A stretch of DNA of 64,000 bases from Flavobacterium crocinum (GCF_003122385.1 NZ_CP029255.1:2046001-2110000); one strand, 5' to 3'. Shown: positions 8,312 through 18,609, counted from the first letter of the stretch. The notes: generated by a model not told the origin, from the letters alone. Numbers and translations: made by a program.

Positions 8312-9194
8312 TCCGGTTTTGCTACATCCAACAGTAGATGGTTTAGATATTAAACCTGATGGGGTGTATGTAGATGTGACGTTTGGAGGCGGTGGTCATT
8401 CAAAAGAGATTTTAAGAAGATTAGGGCCAAACGGAAAATTGTTTGCCTTTGATCAGGACGAAGATGCATTAGCAAATGCATTACCAGATGAAAGGTTTAC
8501 GCTGATAAATGAGAATTTTAGGTTCATAAAAAGATTTTTACGTTTTCACGGAGTAAAAGCAGTAGATGGAATCTTAGCAGATTTAGGGGTTTCATCACAT
8601 CAGTTTGATGTTCCGGAAAGAGGTTTTTCAACCCGATTTGATGCCGAACTGGATATGCGGATGAGTCAAAAAAATGATTTAAATGCTTATCGTGTGGTGA
8701 ACGAATATGAAGAACAGGATTTACGTCGTGTTTTTTTTGATTATGGGGAATTGAAAAATGCACCGGTTTTGGCAAGAACAATTGTTGAAGCAAGAAAAGA
8801 TTATCCAATCAAAACAACTGAAGAATTAAAAGACGTTCTGAAAAAGTTTTTGCCGGAGAAAGTTCGAAATAAAGTACTGGCTCAGATTTATCAGGCAATC
8901 AGAATTGAGGTAAATCAGGAAATGGATGTTTTAAAAGAATTTATCGAACAGTCGTTAGAGATTTTAAAACCAGGTGGAAGATTCTCGGTAATATCATACC
9001 ATTCTTTGGAAGATCGATTGGTGAAAAGATTTATAAAAAATGGAATGTTTGAAGGAGAACCAGAAAGAGATTTTTATGGAAATTTTTCAGTTCCATTCAA
9101 AACAATAGGGAAATTGATTGTTCCGGATGATGCGGAAATCAAGATAAATAATAGAGCCAGAAGTGCCAAATTAAGAATCGCTGAAAAGATATAA
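8298..9194 (+). CDS. rsmH: 16S rRNA (cytosine(1402)-N(4))-methyltransferase RsmH
   Basis: Methylates N4 of C1402 of 16S rRNA in the ribosomal P site. The 298-residue protein shows the SAM-binding block VDVTFGGGGHS near 24-34, DQDEDAL near 50 and the LADLGVSSHQFD block near 92. I start at 8298 (MEYHNPVLL), the standard N-terminus; an in-frame ATG at 8286 would add four residues. It overlaps the end of mraZ and is followed by ftsL 23 bases later, so it is part of the dcw operon. Confidence 0.95.
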   Translation: MEYHNPVLLHPTVDGLDIKPDGVYVDVTFGGGGHSKEILRRLGPNGKLFAFDQDEDALANALPDERFTLINENFRFIKRFLRFHGVKAVDGILADLGVSSHQFDVPERGFSTRFDAELDMRMSQKNDLNAYRVVNEYEEQDLRRVFFDYGELKNAPVLARTIVEARKDYPIKTTEELKDVLKKFLPEKVRNKVLAQIYQAIRIEVNQEMDVLKEFIEQSLEILKPGGRFSVISYHSLEDRLVKRFIKNGMFEGEPERDFYGNFSVPFKTIGKLIVPDDAEIKINNRARSAKLRIAEKI

Positions 9195-9217
9195 TATATA
9201 TTAAGGTATAAAGAAGA

Positions 9218-9565
9218 ATGAAAAGTGGTGTATTTAGCATATTAAAAGCAAGATTCCTGATTCATGAAGATGCGGTAAAAAACTGGAGATTCATTGTTTT
9301 TATAATTCTGCTGGCCATTTTGATGATTGCCAATACACAGCGATACGAACAAAAGGTTTTTGAAATTGCGAAATTGAATAATGAAGTAAAAGAACTAAGA
9401 TCGGAGTTTGTAGATCGACGTTCAGAATTGATGAAGCTAAAAATGGAGTCAACCATTTCGGATAAAATGTTAGAAAAGCAAATTTTTCCGTCGACAGTTC
9501 CTCCGGTGAAAATAGAAGTTAAAAAGGAAGAAGAAAAAAGTTTCTTTAAAAGAATATGGCAGTAG
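9218..9565 (+). CDS. ftsL: FtsL-like division protein
   Basis: 115-residue bitopic protein with a cytoplasmic N-terminus of about 22 residues, one membrane helix (about 24-41, FIVFIILLAILMIAN) and a periplasmic heptad region (45-80) typical of the FtsL coiled coil that pairs with FtsB/DivIC and FtsQ. Assigned mainly by position between rsmH and ftsI, by size and by topology, since FtsL is poorly conserved in sequence. It overlaps ftsI by 10 bases. Confidence 0.85.
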   Translation: MKSGVFSILKARFLIHEDAVKNWRFIVFIILLAILMIANTQRYEQKVFEIAKLNNEVKELRSEFVDRRSELMKLKMESTISDKMLEKQIFPSTVPPVKIEVKKEEEKSFFKRIWQ

Positions 9566-11565
9566 ACGATAAACATATATCCTACAGAATTTACCTCGTA
9601 GCAGTTTTCATCTTTTTGATGGCAATTGCTATTGTTGTTAAATTGACCAATATTCAATGGGTTGAAGGAGATTATTACAGACAACTGGCAAAACAACGTA
9701 CCGTTAGAAACTTTGTAATCCCTGCAAACAAAGGAAATATTTATTCTGCCGATGGAAGTTTGCTGGCAACTTCAATTCCGAATTACGAGATTCGTTTTGA
9801 TGCCAAAGCGCCAAAAACAGAAACTTTTGAGAAATATGTAAAACCATTGTCAGATTCATTGGCAACAGTTTTGGATAAACCGAGCAGTTATTTTCAAAAG
9901 GAATTACGAAAAGCTCGTGAAAATAAGAACCGTTATTATTTGATTGCCCGCAAGTTGAGTTATACAGAATATGTGAAAATTAAAAGTTTTCCATTGTTCA
10001 ATTTAGGAGCTTTTAAAGGCGGAATTATAGTGGAGCAGGAAACTGTTAGAAAACATCCTATAGGTAAAATTGCTGAAAGGACTATTGGTTATGACAAAAT
10101 TGATCCAGCAACTGGAGTAGAAGTTGGAAAGGGAATTGAATGGGCTTTTAAAAATTATCTGAATGGGAAAGATGGTAAAATTCTAAAACAGAAAATTGCA
10201 AAAGGCCAGTGGAAACCAATTCGTGATGTAAACGAAGTGGATCCAATTGATGGTTACGATGTAATTTCTACTATAGATGTTTTTATTCAGGATATTGCAC
10301 ATCATGCTTTATTGAAACAATTGGAAGATTATGAGGCAGATCACGGTTGTGTGGTGGTAATGGAAACAGAAACAGGACATGTAAAAGCAATTTCGAATTT
10401 AGGAAGAGCAGAGGATGGTTCTTATTATGAAACAACAAATTATGCAATTGCTGAATCTCACGAGCCAGGATCAACTTTTAAATTAGTCGATTTAATGGCG
10501 ATTTTAGAAGATAAAGTAGCTGATACAAGTACAGTTTACGACAGTCACAATGGTGTAGTTAAATATTATGGAAGATCAGTTCGTGATTCGCATAACGGTG
10601 GTTACGGAAAAGTTTCATTAGCACGCGGATTTGAGCTTTCGTCCAATACTGTAATGGTTCAGGCGGTTTATGAGGCATATAAAAGCAATCCGTCAAAATT
10701 TGTAAATCATATTAATAGTTACGGGTTAAATAAGACGCTGGGTTTACATTTTAAAGGAGAAGGAAGACCGTATATTCCACAGCCAGGAGATAAACATTGG
10801 TCAGGAACTACGCTTCCATGGATGGCTTTTGGATATAATGTTTCAGTTACGCCAATGCAGACATTAGCATTGTATAATTCGGTTGCCAATAATGGAGTAA
10901 TGGTAAAACCGCAGTTTGTATCCGAAATTAAAGAATGGAATAAAACCATTAAAAAGTTTGATGTAGAGGTTATAAACCCAAAAGTTTGTTCGCCGGAAAC
11001 ATTAAAAAAAGTAAAAGCGGTTTTGGAGAATGTGGTAAAAAAAGGAACAGGTTCTAAGTTGTATTCAAAAGATTTTTCGATGGCAGGAAAAACAGGAACG
11101 GCTCAAATGAATTATGGAGGGAAAGAAGGAAAATCAGCATTGTATTATGCGTCTTCATTTGTAGGGTATTTTCCTGCTGATCATCCGAAATATTCTTGTA
11201 TTGTAGTAGTTCATAAACCGAATACATCAAGAAATAATTATTTCGGTGCAGATGTGGCCGGACCGGTTTTCAAAAGAATTGCACAAAAGATTTTTACTGA
11301 TGCGCCTTCGACAAATAAAATAAAAAAATTAGACTCTAGAATTCCAAAACAGGAAGATAGTTATAATAAATATACGGCTGAAGCCAATAAGAAAATCAAT
11401 CAGATTCCGAATTTAAAAGGAATGCCGGGAATGGATGCGATTGCTTTACTGGAAAATTTAGGTTTAAAAGTAAAAGTAAATGGAATGGGGAAAGTAAAGA
11501 ATCAATCAATTCAAGCAGGAACCAGTATTAGCAAAAACACAACAATTGTATTAGAATTATCGTGA
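9556..11565 (+). CDS. ftsI: Penicillin-binding protein / FtsI-type transpeptidase with PASTA domain
   Basis: Division-specific D,D-transpeptidase that crosslinks septal peptidoglycan with FtsW. 669 residues: N-terminal membrane anchor (about 10-30), dimerisation domain (50-230), transpeptidase domain with the active-site S306 in EPGSTFK, SSN near 365 and KTGTAQ near 514, and a single C-terminal PASTA domain (about 610-669). The PASTA domain is more reminiscent of SpoVD/PBP2x-type proteins but is normal in Bacteroidota. Its stop overlaps the GTG start of murE by four bases. Confidence 0.94.
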   Translation: MAVDDKHISYRIYLVAVFIFLMAIAIVVKLTNIQWVEGDYYRQLAKQRTVRNFVIPANKGNIYSADGSLLATSIPNYEIRFDAKAPKTETFEKYVKPLSDSLATVLDKPSSYFQKELRKARENKNRYYLIARKLSYTEYVKIKSFPLFNLGAFKGGIIVEQETVRKHPIGKIAERTIGYDKIDPATGVEVGKGIEWAFKNYLNGKDGKILKQKIAKGQWKPIRDVNEVDPIDGYDVISTIDVFIQDIAHHALLKQLEDYEADHGCVVVMETETGHVKAISNLGRAEDGSYYETTNYAIAESHEPGSTFKLVDLMAILEDKVADTSTVYDSHNGVVKYYGRSVRDSHNGGYGKVSLARGFELSSNTVMVQAVYEAYKSNPSKFVNHINSYGLNKTLGLHFKGEGRPYIPQPGDKHWSGTTLPWMAFGYNVSVTPMQTLALYNSVANNGVMVKPQFVSEIKEWNKTIKKFDVEVINPKVCSPETLKKVKAVLENVVKKGTGSKLYSKDFSMAGKTGTAQMNYGGKEGKSALYYASSFVGYFPADHPKYSCIVVVHKPNTSRNNYFGADVAGPVFKRIAQKIFTDAPSTNKIKKLDSRIPKQEDSYNKYTAEANKKINQIPNLKGMPGMDAIALLENLGLKVKVNGMGKVKNQSIQAGTSISKNTTIVLELS

Positions 11566-13025
11566 AAGTATTAAAAGATATATTATATAAAGTAGCTATT
11601 GAATCTGTAAAAGGTTCAACGGAAACTCCTATTCATAAAATTGAATTTGATTCACGTAAAGTCGAAGCAAATGATGTTTTTGTAGCAATCAGAGGTTCGC
11701 TTTCTGACGGGCATGATTATATTGAAAAAGCGATTCAGCTTGGAGCAAAAGCAATTATTTGTGATACGCTTCCAGAAAATATAGCAAGCGAAGTAACTTA
11801 TATTCAGGTAAAAGATACCAACACAGCTTTGGCTTTTATAGCCGCCAATTATTTTGAAGATCCTTCTGGAAAACTAAAATTAGTTGGTGTAACGGGTACA
11901 AACGGAAAAACAACAATTGCTTCATTATTGTTTCAATTGTTTCAAAAAGCAGGTTTTAAAGTGGGATTGTTATCAACTGTAAAAATTGTAGTAGATAAAA
12001 TAGAATATCCTGCAACACATACAACGCCAGATTCTTTGACGATCAATCATTATTTAAATGAAATGATTGAAGCTGGAGTTACACATTGTTTTATGGAAGT
12101 AAGTTCGCATGGAATCCACCAAAAACGTACAGAAGCCTTGCATTTTGTGGGTGGAATTTTTACGAATCTGTCTCACGATCATTTGGATTACCATCCAACA
12201 TTTGCTGAGTATAGAGATGTGAAAAAATCATTTTTTGACTCACTTCCAAAATCAGCATTTGTATTGTCAAATATTGATGACAAAAATGGTTCTGTAATGC
12301 TTCAGAACACAGTGGCTAAAAAACTGACTTACGCTTTAAAATCGTACGCAGATTACAGGGCTCAGATTTTAGAAAGCCAATTATCTGGATTGTTATTGAA
12401 AATAAACGACAATGAAGTTTGGGTAAAACTAATTGGTACTTTCAACGCATACAATGTTTTAGCCATTTACGGAACGGCTGTAGAACTTGGAATTGATAGT
12501 CTTGAAGCATTGCGTTTGTTGTCTGATTTAGAGAGTGTTTCGGGACGTTTTCAGTACATCGTTTCAGACGGAGGCATTACGGCTGTTGTAGATTATGCGC
12601 ATACACCAGATGCTTTAGAAAATGTTCTAAAAACGATAAATGATATCCGTACTAAAAACGAACAATTGATTACGGTTGTAGGTTGCGGAGGAAATCGAGA
12701 CAAAACGAAGCGCCCAATTATGGCAAAGATTGCTTCAGATTTAAGTGATAAAGCAGTTTTGACTTCTGATAATCCAAGAAATGAAGATCCAGAAGTTATT
12801 TTAGACGAAATGGAGCAGGGAGTGGAGCCTCAGAATTATAAAAAAATGCTTCGAATTACGGATAGAAAACAGGCAATTAAAACCGCTTGTCAATTGGCAG
12901 AAGCAAAAGATATTATTCTGATTGCAGGAAAAGGACACGAAACCTATCAGGAGATAAATGGTGTTCGCCATCATTTTGATGATATGGAAACAATTAAAGA
13001 AATTTTAGAACAATTAAACAAATAA
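11562..13025 (+). CDS. murE: UDP-MurNAc-L-Ala-D-Glu ligase MurE (meso-diaminopimelate type)
   Basis: Adds the third amino acid to the peptidoglycan precursor in the cytoplasm. 487 residues with the ATP-binding GTNGKTT motif near 110 and three Mur-ligase domains. The substrate-selecting block reads SDNPRNEDP; DNPR is the signature of enzymes using meso-diaminopimelate rather than lysine. Start is GTG within the overlap GTGA with ftsI, so translation is coupled. Confidence 0.95.
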   Translation: MKVLKDILYKVAIESVKGSTETPIHKIEFDSRKVEANDVFVAIRGSLSDGHDYIEKAIQLGAKAIICDTLPENIASEVTYIQVKDTNTALAFIAANYFEDPSGKLKLVGVTGTNGKTTIASLLFQLFQKAGFKVGLLSTVKIVVDKIEYPATHTTPDSLTINHYLNEMIEAGVTHCFMEVSSHGIHQKRTEALHFVGGIFTNLSHDHLDYHPTFAEYRDVKKSFFDSLPKSAFVLSNIDDKNGSVMLQNTVAKKLTYALKSYADYRAQILESQLSGLLLKINDNEVWVKLIGTFNAYNVLAIYGTAVELGIDSLEALRLLSDLESVSGRFQYIVSDGGITAVVDYAHTPDALENVLKTINDIRTKNEQLITVVGCGGNRDKTKRPIMAKIASDLSDKAVLTSDNPRNEDPEVILDEMEQGVEPQNYKKMLRITDRKQAIKTACQLAEAKDIILIAGKGHETYQEINGVRHHFDDMETIKEILEQLNK

Positions 13026-13060
13026 CAATCAATTATTAAGTTCAAATACCACCAAAATGA

Positions 13061-13092
13061 TTGGAATTTGGAATTTCAAAATTGGAATTTAA
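13061..13092 (+). repeat. TTGGAATTTGGAATTT repeat between murE and mraY
   Basis: One full 16-mer (13061-13076) and a second partial copy (ATTGGAATTT, 13081-13090) lie in the only sizeable gap of the early dcw operon. Here the opposite arm is missing, so no strong hairpin forms, which would allow read-through into mraY. Confidence 0.7.
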
Positions 13093-13105
13093 AAAATAGA
13101 AAACT

Positions 13106-14338
13106 ATGCTGTACTATTTATTTGAATATTTTGACAAAACATTGGACGTTCCTGGAACGGGAGTTTTCCAGTACATCACATTTAGATCGGCTTTAGCATT
13201 TATGCTTTCATTGCTTTTGTCAACTATTTATGGTAAAAGGGTAATTAACTTTTTGCGCCGTCAGCAAGTTGGAGAAACGGTTCGTGAGCTTGGTCTTGCT
13301 GGTCAGAATGAGAAAGCTGGTACGCCAACAATGGGGGGATTAATTATCATTTTTGCCACATTGATTCCGGTTTTGTTATTCGCAAGACTGCATAATATTT
13401 ATATCGTATTGCTGATTGTAACTACGTTATGGATGGGAACGATTGGATTTGTAGATGATTATATCAAAATATTCAAAAAAGATAAACAAGGATTAAAAGG
13501 AATTTTTAAAGTAATTGGTCAGGTTGGTTTAGGAATCATTGTAGGAACAGTTCTTTATTTTAATCCTGCTGTTACAGTAAGAACAGATACAGGACGTACA
13601 GATGTTTTTAGAACAGCTGCTAATACAACGGTTGTACTTCCTGCGCCAATTGAAGAGAAATCTACAGCAACAACAATTCCGTTCGTTAAAAACAACGAAT
13701 TTGATTATGCCGAAGTATTGTCTTTTATGGGAGATGGATACGAAAAATGGGCTTGGTTAATTTTTATTCCTGTAGTAATTTTTATTATCACAGCAGTTTC
13801 AAACGGAGCCAATCTAACAGATGGAATTGATGGACTCGCGGCGGGAACCTCCGCAATTTCTGTCCTCGCGTTAGGGATTTTCACGTTCGTTTCTGGAAAT
13901 ATCATTTTCTCGAATTATCTGAATATTATGTATATCCCGAATTCGGGAGAAATGACGGTCTTTATATCGGCCTTTGTGGGAGCGTTGATTGGTTTTCTTT
14001 GGTACAACTCTTATCCGGCATCTGTTTTTATGGGAGATACTGGAAGTTTAACAATTGGTGGAATCATCGCGGTTTTAGCTATTGCAGTTCGTAAAGAGAT
14101 ATTGATTGTTTTATTCTGTGGAATTTTCTTAGCAGAAAGTGCTTCAGTCGTAATTCAGGTGTTTTATTTTAAATATACAAAGAAACGTTTTGGTGAAGGG
14201 AGAAGAATTTTCCTGATGGCGCCTTTGCATCATCATTACCAAAAGAAAGGATATCACGAAAGTAAAATCGTAACTCGTTTTTGGATTGTAGCTGTAATGT
14301 TAGCCATTTTATCAATCATTACCCTAAAATTAAGATAA
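13106..14338 (+). CDS. mraY: Phospho-N-acetylmuramoyl-pentapeptide transferase MraY
   Basis: Integral membrane enzyme that makes lipid I from UDP-MurNAc-pentapeptide and undecaprenyl phosphate. 410 residues, about ten membrane helices, with FVDDYIK (near 115), [12 protein letters not shown] (near 236) and the basic C-terminal HHHYQKKG block near 375. It is longer than the usual 320-360 residues because of an insertion about 150-200 (threonine/valine rich, PAPIEEKST), a feature I associate with Bacteroidota MraY. The 80-base gap before it carries copies of the TTGGAATTTGGAATTT repeat. Confidence 0.95.
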   Translation: MLYYLFEYFDKTLDVPGTGVFQYITFRSALAFMLSLLLSTIYGKRVINFLRRQQVGETVRELGLAGQNEKAGTPTMGGLIIIFATLIPVLLFARLHNIYIVLLIVTTLWMGTIGFVDDYIKIFKKDKQGLKGIFKVIGQVGLGIIVGTVLYFNPAVTVRTDTGRTDVFRTAANTTVVLPAPIEEKSTATTIPFVKNNEFDYAEVLSFMGDGYEKWAWLIFIPVVIFIITAVSNGANLTDGIDGLAAGTSAISVLALGIFTFVSGNIIFSNYLNIMYIPNSGEMTVFISAFVGALIGFLWYNSYPASVFMGDTGSLTIGGIIAVLAIAVRKEILIVLFCGIFLAESASVVIQVFYFKYTKKRFGEGRRIFLMAPLHHHYQKKGYHESKIVTRFWIVAVMLAILSIITLKLR

Positions 14339-15670
14339 ATGAGATTAGTAGTTTTAGGAGGAGGAGAAAGCGGAGTTGGAACCGCGATCCTCGGTAAAAA
14401 GCAAGGATACGACGTTTTTGTATCCGATTTTGGAAAGATAAAAGAGAGTTATAAAGAAGTTCTTATCATTAATAAAATTGCCTGGGAAGAGGAACAGCAT
14501 ACAGAAGATTTAATCCTGAATGCAGACGTGGTAATGAAAAGCCCCGGAATTCCAGATAAATCTCCGATAGTAAAAAAAATAATCGCAGCTGGAGTTAAAG
14601 TGATTTCGGAAATTGAATTTGCAATTCCTTATACAGAAGCAATGACAATCGGAATTACCGGAAGTAATGGTAAAACCACCACCACAATGCTGACTCATCA
14701 TTTGCTGAAATATGCAGGATTAAATGTCGGATTGGGCGGGAATATCGGAAAAAGCTTTGCCTGGCAGGTAGCTGAAAATAAATTTGATGCCTACGTTCTT
14801 GAATTAAGCAGTTTTCAGTTAGACGGAATAATAAATTACCGGCCAGATATTGCGATAATAACCAATATAAGTCCGGATCATTTGGATCGATACGATTATA
14901 AGTATGAAAATTATATCAATTCAAAGTTCCGAATAACGATGAACCAGACGGAAAGCGATTATCTCATTTACGATGCAGATGATGTGGCAAGTGTAGAATG
15001 GTTAAAAAACAACAAAACAAAAGCAAAATTAATTCCTTTTTCATTGACAAAAACATTTGACGAAGGAGCTTCTATAAATAACAACAAAATGGAAATAAAG
15101 ATCAACCAAGAAGAGTTTACAATGGATACAGAACACATTGCGTTAGAAGGAAAACATAATATGAAAAACGCCATGGCAGCAAGCTCTGTAGCAAAGTTGA
15201 TGCAAATTAGAAATGCAACGATTCGTGAAAGTTTATCTAATTTCCAAGGTGTTGAACACCGTTTAGAAAAAGTATTGAAAATACAAAATGTACAATATAT
15301 CAACGATTCAAAAGCGACAAATGTAAATGCAACGTTCTTCGCTTTAGACAGCATGAATGTGCCAACAGTCTGGATTGTGGGTGGTGTTGATAAAGGAAAT
15401 GATTACAACGAATTAATGTCATTGGTTCGTGAAAAAGTAAAAGCAATTATCTGTTTGGGTGTTGACAACCGTAAAATTATAGATGCTTTTGGAAATGTAG
15501 TGGATATTATGGTTGAAGTGAACAATATGAACGATGCTGTAAAAACGGCTCAAAGATTAACAGAAAAAGGTGATGCCGTTTTATTGTCTCCAGCCTGCGC
15601 AAGTTTTGATTTATTCGAAAACTACGAAGACAGAGGAAGGCAGTTTAAGCAAGCGGTGCACAATTTATAA
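14339..15670 (+). CDS. murD: UDP-MurNAc-L-alanine:D-glutamate ligase MurD
   Basis: Adds D-glutamate to UDP-MurNAc-L-Ala. 443 residues; N-terminal Rossmann-like domain with VLGGGESGVG (4-13), ATP-binding GSNGKTT near 105-111, NISPDHLDRY near 178 and the C-terminal domain with PACASFDLFENYEDRG near 420, all diagnostic of MurD. Starts on the base after the mraY stop. The stop is followed immediately by the left inverted repeat of the inserted cassette. Confidence 0.96.
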   Translation: MRLVVLGGGESGVGTAILGKKQGYDVFVSDFGKIKESYKEVLIINKIAWEEEQHTEDLILNADVVMKSPGIPDKSPIVKKIIAAGVKVISEIEFAIPYTEAMTIGITGSNGKTTTTMLTHHLLKYAGLNVGLGGNIGKSFAWQVAENKFDAYVLELSSFQLDGIINYRPDIAIITNISPDHLDRYDYKYENYINSKFRITMNQTESDYLIYDADDVASVEWLKNNKTKAKLIPFSLTKTFDEGASINNNKMEIKINQEEFTMDTEHIALEGKHNMKNAMAASSVAKLMQIRNATIRESLSNFQGVEHRLEKVLKIQNVQYINDSKATNVNATFFALDSMNVPTVWIVGGVDKGNDYNELMSLVREKVKAIICLGVDNRKIIDAFGNVVDIMVEVNNMNDAVKTAQRLTEKGDAVLLSPACASFDLFENYEDRGRQFKQAVHNL

Positions 15671-16163
15671 TTTTAGATTTTAGATTTTAGAGTTTAGATT
15701 TCTTCTAAGCTTTGACTTTAAAAAATAATATAAGTTCTTTTTGATTATGACGACGGATGAAATGAAGATGAGAACAAAAAAGTTCTCTTTAATGATAATT
15801 GAATTGGCTGAAAAAATGCCAAATACAAATGTGATTAGATCAATTGCTAATCAGATAGTAAGAAGTGGAACATCTGTTGGCGCAAATTATCGAGCAGTTT
15901 GTCGAGCCAGGAGCGATAGGGAATTTGTAGCCAAAATGAATATCGTTTTAGAGGAAGCTGATGAAACTTTATTTTGGTTAGAAATTATAAAAGAAAAAAT
16001 GTGGATTGCAAAATCTGAATTAGAAACAATTTGGAAAGAAGGGAATGAGTTAACAGCCATTTTCGTGAGCAGTTTGAAGACGGTAAACAATAGAATCAAT
16101 AATAAAAATTAGTATAAAAGTTTAGTGAGAAAAAATCTGAAATCTAAACTCTAAAATCTAAAA
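15671..16163. mobile_element. Inverted-repeat-bounded cassette carrying a four-helix-bundle gene
   Basis: A perfect 25-bp inverted repeat (15678-15702 and 16139-16163) encloses a single gene. The left arm contains TTAGATTTTAGAGTTTAG and is preceded by a further TTTTAGA unit. The unit fills the whole murD-ftsW spacer, starting one base after the murD stop and ending one base before the ftsW ATG. There is no transposase. The element boundaries and mobility are inferred; the repeats themselves are plain in the sequence, and the same 25-mer recurs at 58222-58246. Confidence 0.7.
15747..16112 (+). CDS. Four-helix bundle protein (23S rRNA IVS / S23-like family)
   Basis: 121-residue, all-helical, mixed-charge protein of the family encoded by intervening sequences of some bacterial 23S rRNA genes and found as stand-alone genes in Bacteroidota. 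The family signature is clear: RSIANQIVRSGTSVGANYRA near 34-53 and EADETLFWLEII near 76-87. Related to the Avd accessory protein of diversity-generating retroelements, but no reverse transcriptase is nearby. The start is ATG at 15747; a TTG two codons earlier is possible. Function unknown. It is out of place in the dcw operon and sits between inverted repeats, which suggests insertion; read-through to ftsW must continue across it. Confidence 0.9.
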   Translation: MTTDEMKMRTKKFSLMIIELAEKMPNTNVIRSIANQIVRSGTSVGANYRAVCRARSDREFVAKMNIVLEEADETLFWLEIIKEKMWIAKSELETIWKEGNELTAIFVSSLKTVNNRINNKN

Positions 16164-16164
16164 T

Positions 16165-17475
16165 ATGAAAGAGCTGGTAAACAAACTAAAAGGAGATAGG
16201 GTAATATGGTCATTCGTGGCTTTATTGGCTTTGTTTTCGTTTATGCCTGTTTTTAGTGCGAGTAGTAATCTGGCATATATTGGTCATGGAACCGGGAATA
16301 CACTGGGTTATTTAGTAAAGCATTTGGCTCACGTTTGTATCGGTTTCCTGATTATTTACTGGGTTCACAAAGTGCCGTATCATTATTTTAGAGCAATTTC
16401 TAAAATTGCACTTCCGGTAGTGTGGTTATTATTGCTTTACACTTTGTTGAAAGGAACTGTAATTGCAGGAGCAAATGCAAGTCGTTGGATTCAGGTACCG
16501 TTCATTGGAATTACGTTTCAGACTTCGACTTTAGCGGCAAGCGTATTGTTTATTTACGTTGCCCGTTATTTGTCGAAAACCAAAGAAGAAAATGAGCCGT
16601 TTCAGACTTCGTTTATCCAGCTGTGGATTCCGGTTTTTATCACTTTGGCATTGATTTTACCTGCGAACTTCTCGACAACAGCGTTGATTTTTTCAATGGT
16701 AATGATGTTGACATTCATAGGTAAATATCCATTAAAATATATTGCTTTTATTATAGGGTCAGGAATTGCCATGTTGGCGTTTTTCCTTTTGGTAGCAAAA
16801 GCATTTCCAGAGTCAAGGTTTTTCAGCAGGGTATCCACTTGGGAAAGTCGTATTATGAATTTTACGACAGACAAACCAGATGAAGACGATTATCAAATTG
16901 AAAAAGCAAAAATTGCAATCGCATCAGGAAAGCTGGGAGGATTAGGACCAGGAAAAAGTGTTCAAAAGAACTTTTTACCACAATCTTCTTCCGATTTTAT
17001 TTATGCAATTGTAGTTGAAGAATATGGTTTAGTTGGAGGAGTTGCAATATTAGTTTTGTATCTGTTATTGTTATTCCGTTTTGTGGTTGCTTCACATAAA
17101 GCGAATACTTTATTTGGAAAATTAGTAGTCGTCGGACTCGGATTTCCAATGATTTTTCAGGCAATGATTAACATGGCGGTTGCAGTTGAATTATTGCCAG
17201 TAACTGGACAAACATTACCGCTAATAAGTTCTGGAGGTAGTTCAATTTGGATGACTTGTTTCTCTTTAGGGATTATAATCAGTGTGACGAAAAAAGAGGA
17301 AGAAATCGCAGAAGAGAAAGAAGAAAAAGCAAAACGTAAAGAAGCTTTACAGCGATTGATAGATAAAGAACTGGCAGAAGAAGATTTAGTTTCTGAAGAG
17401 ATATATGAAGATGGACCAGTGTATTCGATAGAAGACAGTTCAAGAAATCCGATGAATGCGGTTTTAAACAAATAA
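16165..17475 (+). CDS. ftsW: Septal peptidoglycan polymerase FtsW (SEDS family)
   Basis: Lipid II polymerase of the divisome, partner of FtsI. 436 residues with about ten membrane helices; the catalytic loop block (GKLGGLGPGKSVQKNFLPQ near 255) and the late GQTLPLISSGGSS block near 350 are diagnostic. The C-terminus has a charged, glutamate/lysine-rich cytoplasmic tail (about 375-436). The start codon lies directly after the right inverted repeat of the four-helix cassette, so its ribosome binding site is now made of repeat sequence. Confidence 0.95.
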   Translation: MKELVNKLKGDRVIWSFVALLALFSFMPVFSASSNLAYIGHGTGNTLGYLVKHLAHVCIGFLIIYWVHKVPYHYFRAISKIALPVVWLLLLYTLLKGTVIAGANASRWIQVPFIGITFQTSTLAASVLFIYVARYLSKTKEENEPFQTSFIQLWIPVFITLALILPANFSTTALIFSMVMMLTFIGKYPLKYIAFIIGSGIAMLAFFLLVAKAFPESRFFSRVSTWESRIMNFTTDKPDEDDYQIEKAKIAIASGKLGGLGPGKSVQKNFLPQSSSDFIYAIVVEEYGLVGGVAILVLYLLLLFRFVVASHKANTLFGKLVVVGLGFPMIFQAMINMAVAVELLPVTGQTLPLISSGGSSIWMTCFSLGIIISVTKKEEEIAEEKEEKAKRKEALQRLIDKELAEEDLVSEEIYEDGPVYSIEDSSRNPMNAVLNK

Positions 17476-17520
17476 AGTTAAAATATAAAAGTTTTTTAAA
17501 AAGTTGTAATTTTTAGAAAG

Positions 17521-18609
17521 ATGACAAAGTATAAATTCATACTTAGCGGAGGAGGAACAGGAGGACATATTTATCCTGCGATTGCGATTGCAAACGAATT
17601 AAAATTACAATTTCCTGATGCAGAATTTCTTTTTGTAGGTGCCAAAGATAAAATGGAAATGCAGAAAGTGCCTCAGGCAGGTTACGAAATAAAAGGTCTT
17701 TGGATTGCGGGTTTACAGCGAAAACTGACTTTACAAAACTTAATGTTTCCGCTTAAACTAGCAAGTAGTTTATTGGAATCAAAAAGAATAATTAAAAAAT
17801 TTAAGCCAAATGTGGTAATTGGTACGGGTGGTTTTGCCAGTGGGCCTTTATTACAAGCGGCAGGTTCGGCAGGAATTCCGACAGTAGTTCAGGAACAGAA
17901 TTCATTTCCTGGAATAACAAATAAACTGCTGAGTAAAAAAGCCAATGCGATTTGTGTGGCGTATCAGAATTTGGAACGTTTTTTTCCAAAAGAGAAAATT
18001 GTTTTAACTGGGAATCCGGTTCGTCAGGATTTAATTGATATTGACAGCAAACGCGATGAAGCCATTGCTTTTTATGGGTTAGATCCCAATAAAAAAACAT
18101 TATTGGTTCTGGGAGGAAGTTTAGGAGCGAGAAGAATCAATCAGTTAATTGAAAAAGAATTGCAAAATTTCCTTTCGCAAAATGTTCAGGTAATCTGGCA
18201 ATGCGGGAAATTATATTTTGAAGAATATAAAAAGTACAATCAGCCAAATGTAAAAGTGGTTGATTTTATTGAAAGAATGGATTTTGTTTACGCGGCATCA
18301 GATATCATAATTTCACGTGCAGGAGCTTCTTCGGTATCAGAATTATGTATTGTCGGAAAACCGGTGATTTTTATTCCATCTCCGAATGTGGCTGAGGATC
18401 ATCAAACTAAAAATGCGCAGGCAATTGTTGATGCTAAAGGCGCGATTTTGTTGAAAGAATCTGAGTTAGACAACGAGTTTAGCATTGTTTTTGAAGCGCT
18501 GCTGAAAGATTCAGGAAAACAGAAACAGCTAAGTGATAATATTAAAAAACTGGCAATGCCAAAAGCAACTCAAGCAATTGTTGCAGAGATTGTGAAGTTA
18601 ATTAAGTAG
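17521..18609 (+). CDS. murG: UDP-GlcNAc transferase MurG
   Basis: Peripheral membrane glycosyltransferase that turns lipid I into lipid II. 362 residues, two Rossmann domains; [12 protein letters not shown] (9-20) is the N-terminal G-loop, [12 protein letters not shown] near 196 the second, and [12 protein letters not shown] near 263 with the sugar-nucleotide-binding region. Intact and of normal length; 45 bases after ftsW. Confidence 0.96.
   Translation: MTKYKFILSGGGTGGHIYPAIAIANELKLQFPDAEFLFVGAKDKMEMQKVPQAGYEIKGLWIAGLQRKLTLQNLMFPLKLASSLLESKRIIKKFKPNVVIGTGGFASGPLLQAAGSAGIPTVVQEQNSFPGITNKLLSKKANAICVAYQNLERFFPKEKIVLTGNPVRQDLIDIDSKRDEAIAFYGLDPNKKTLLVLGGSLGARRINQLIEKELQNFLSQNVQVIWQCGKLYFEEYKKYNQPNVKVVDFIERMDFVYAASDIIISRAGASSVSELCIVGKPVIFIPSPNVAEDHQTKNAQAIVDAKGAILLKESELDNEFSIVFEALLKDSGKQKQLSDNIKKLAMPKATQAIVAEIVKLIK

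Noticed and set aside
15747..16112. Avd-type protein of a diversity-generating retroelement
   Set aside because: The fold is related, but there is no reverse transcriptase, template or variable repeat nearby.
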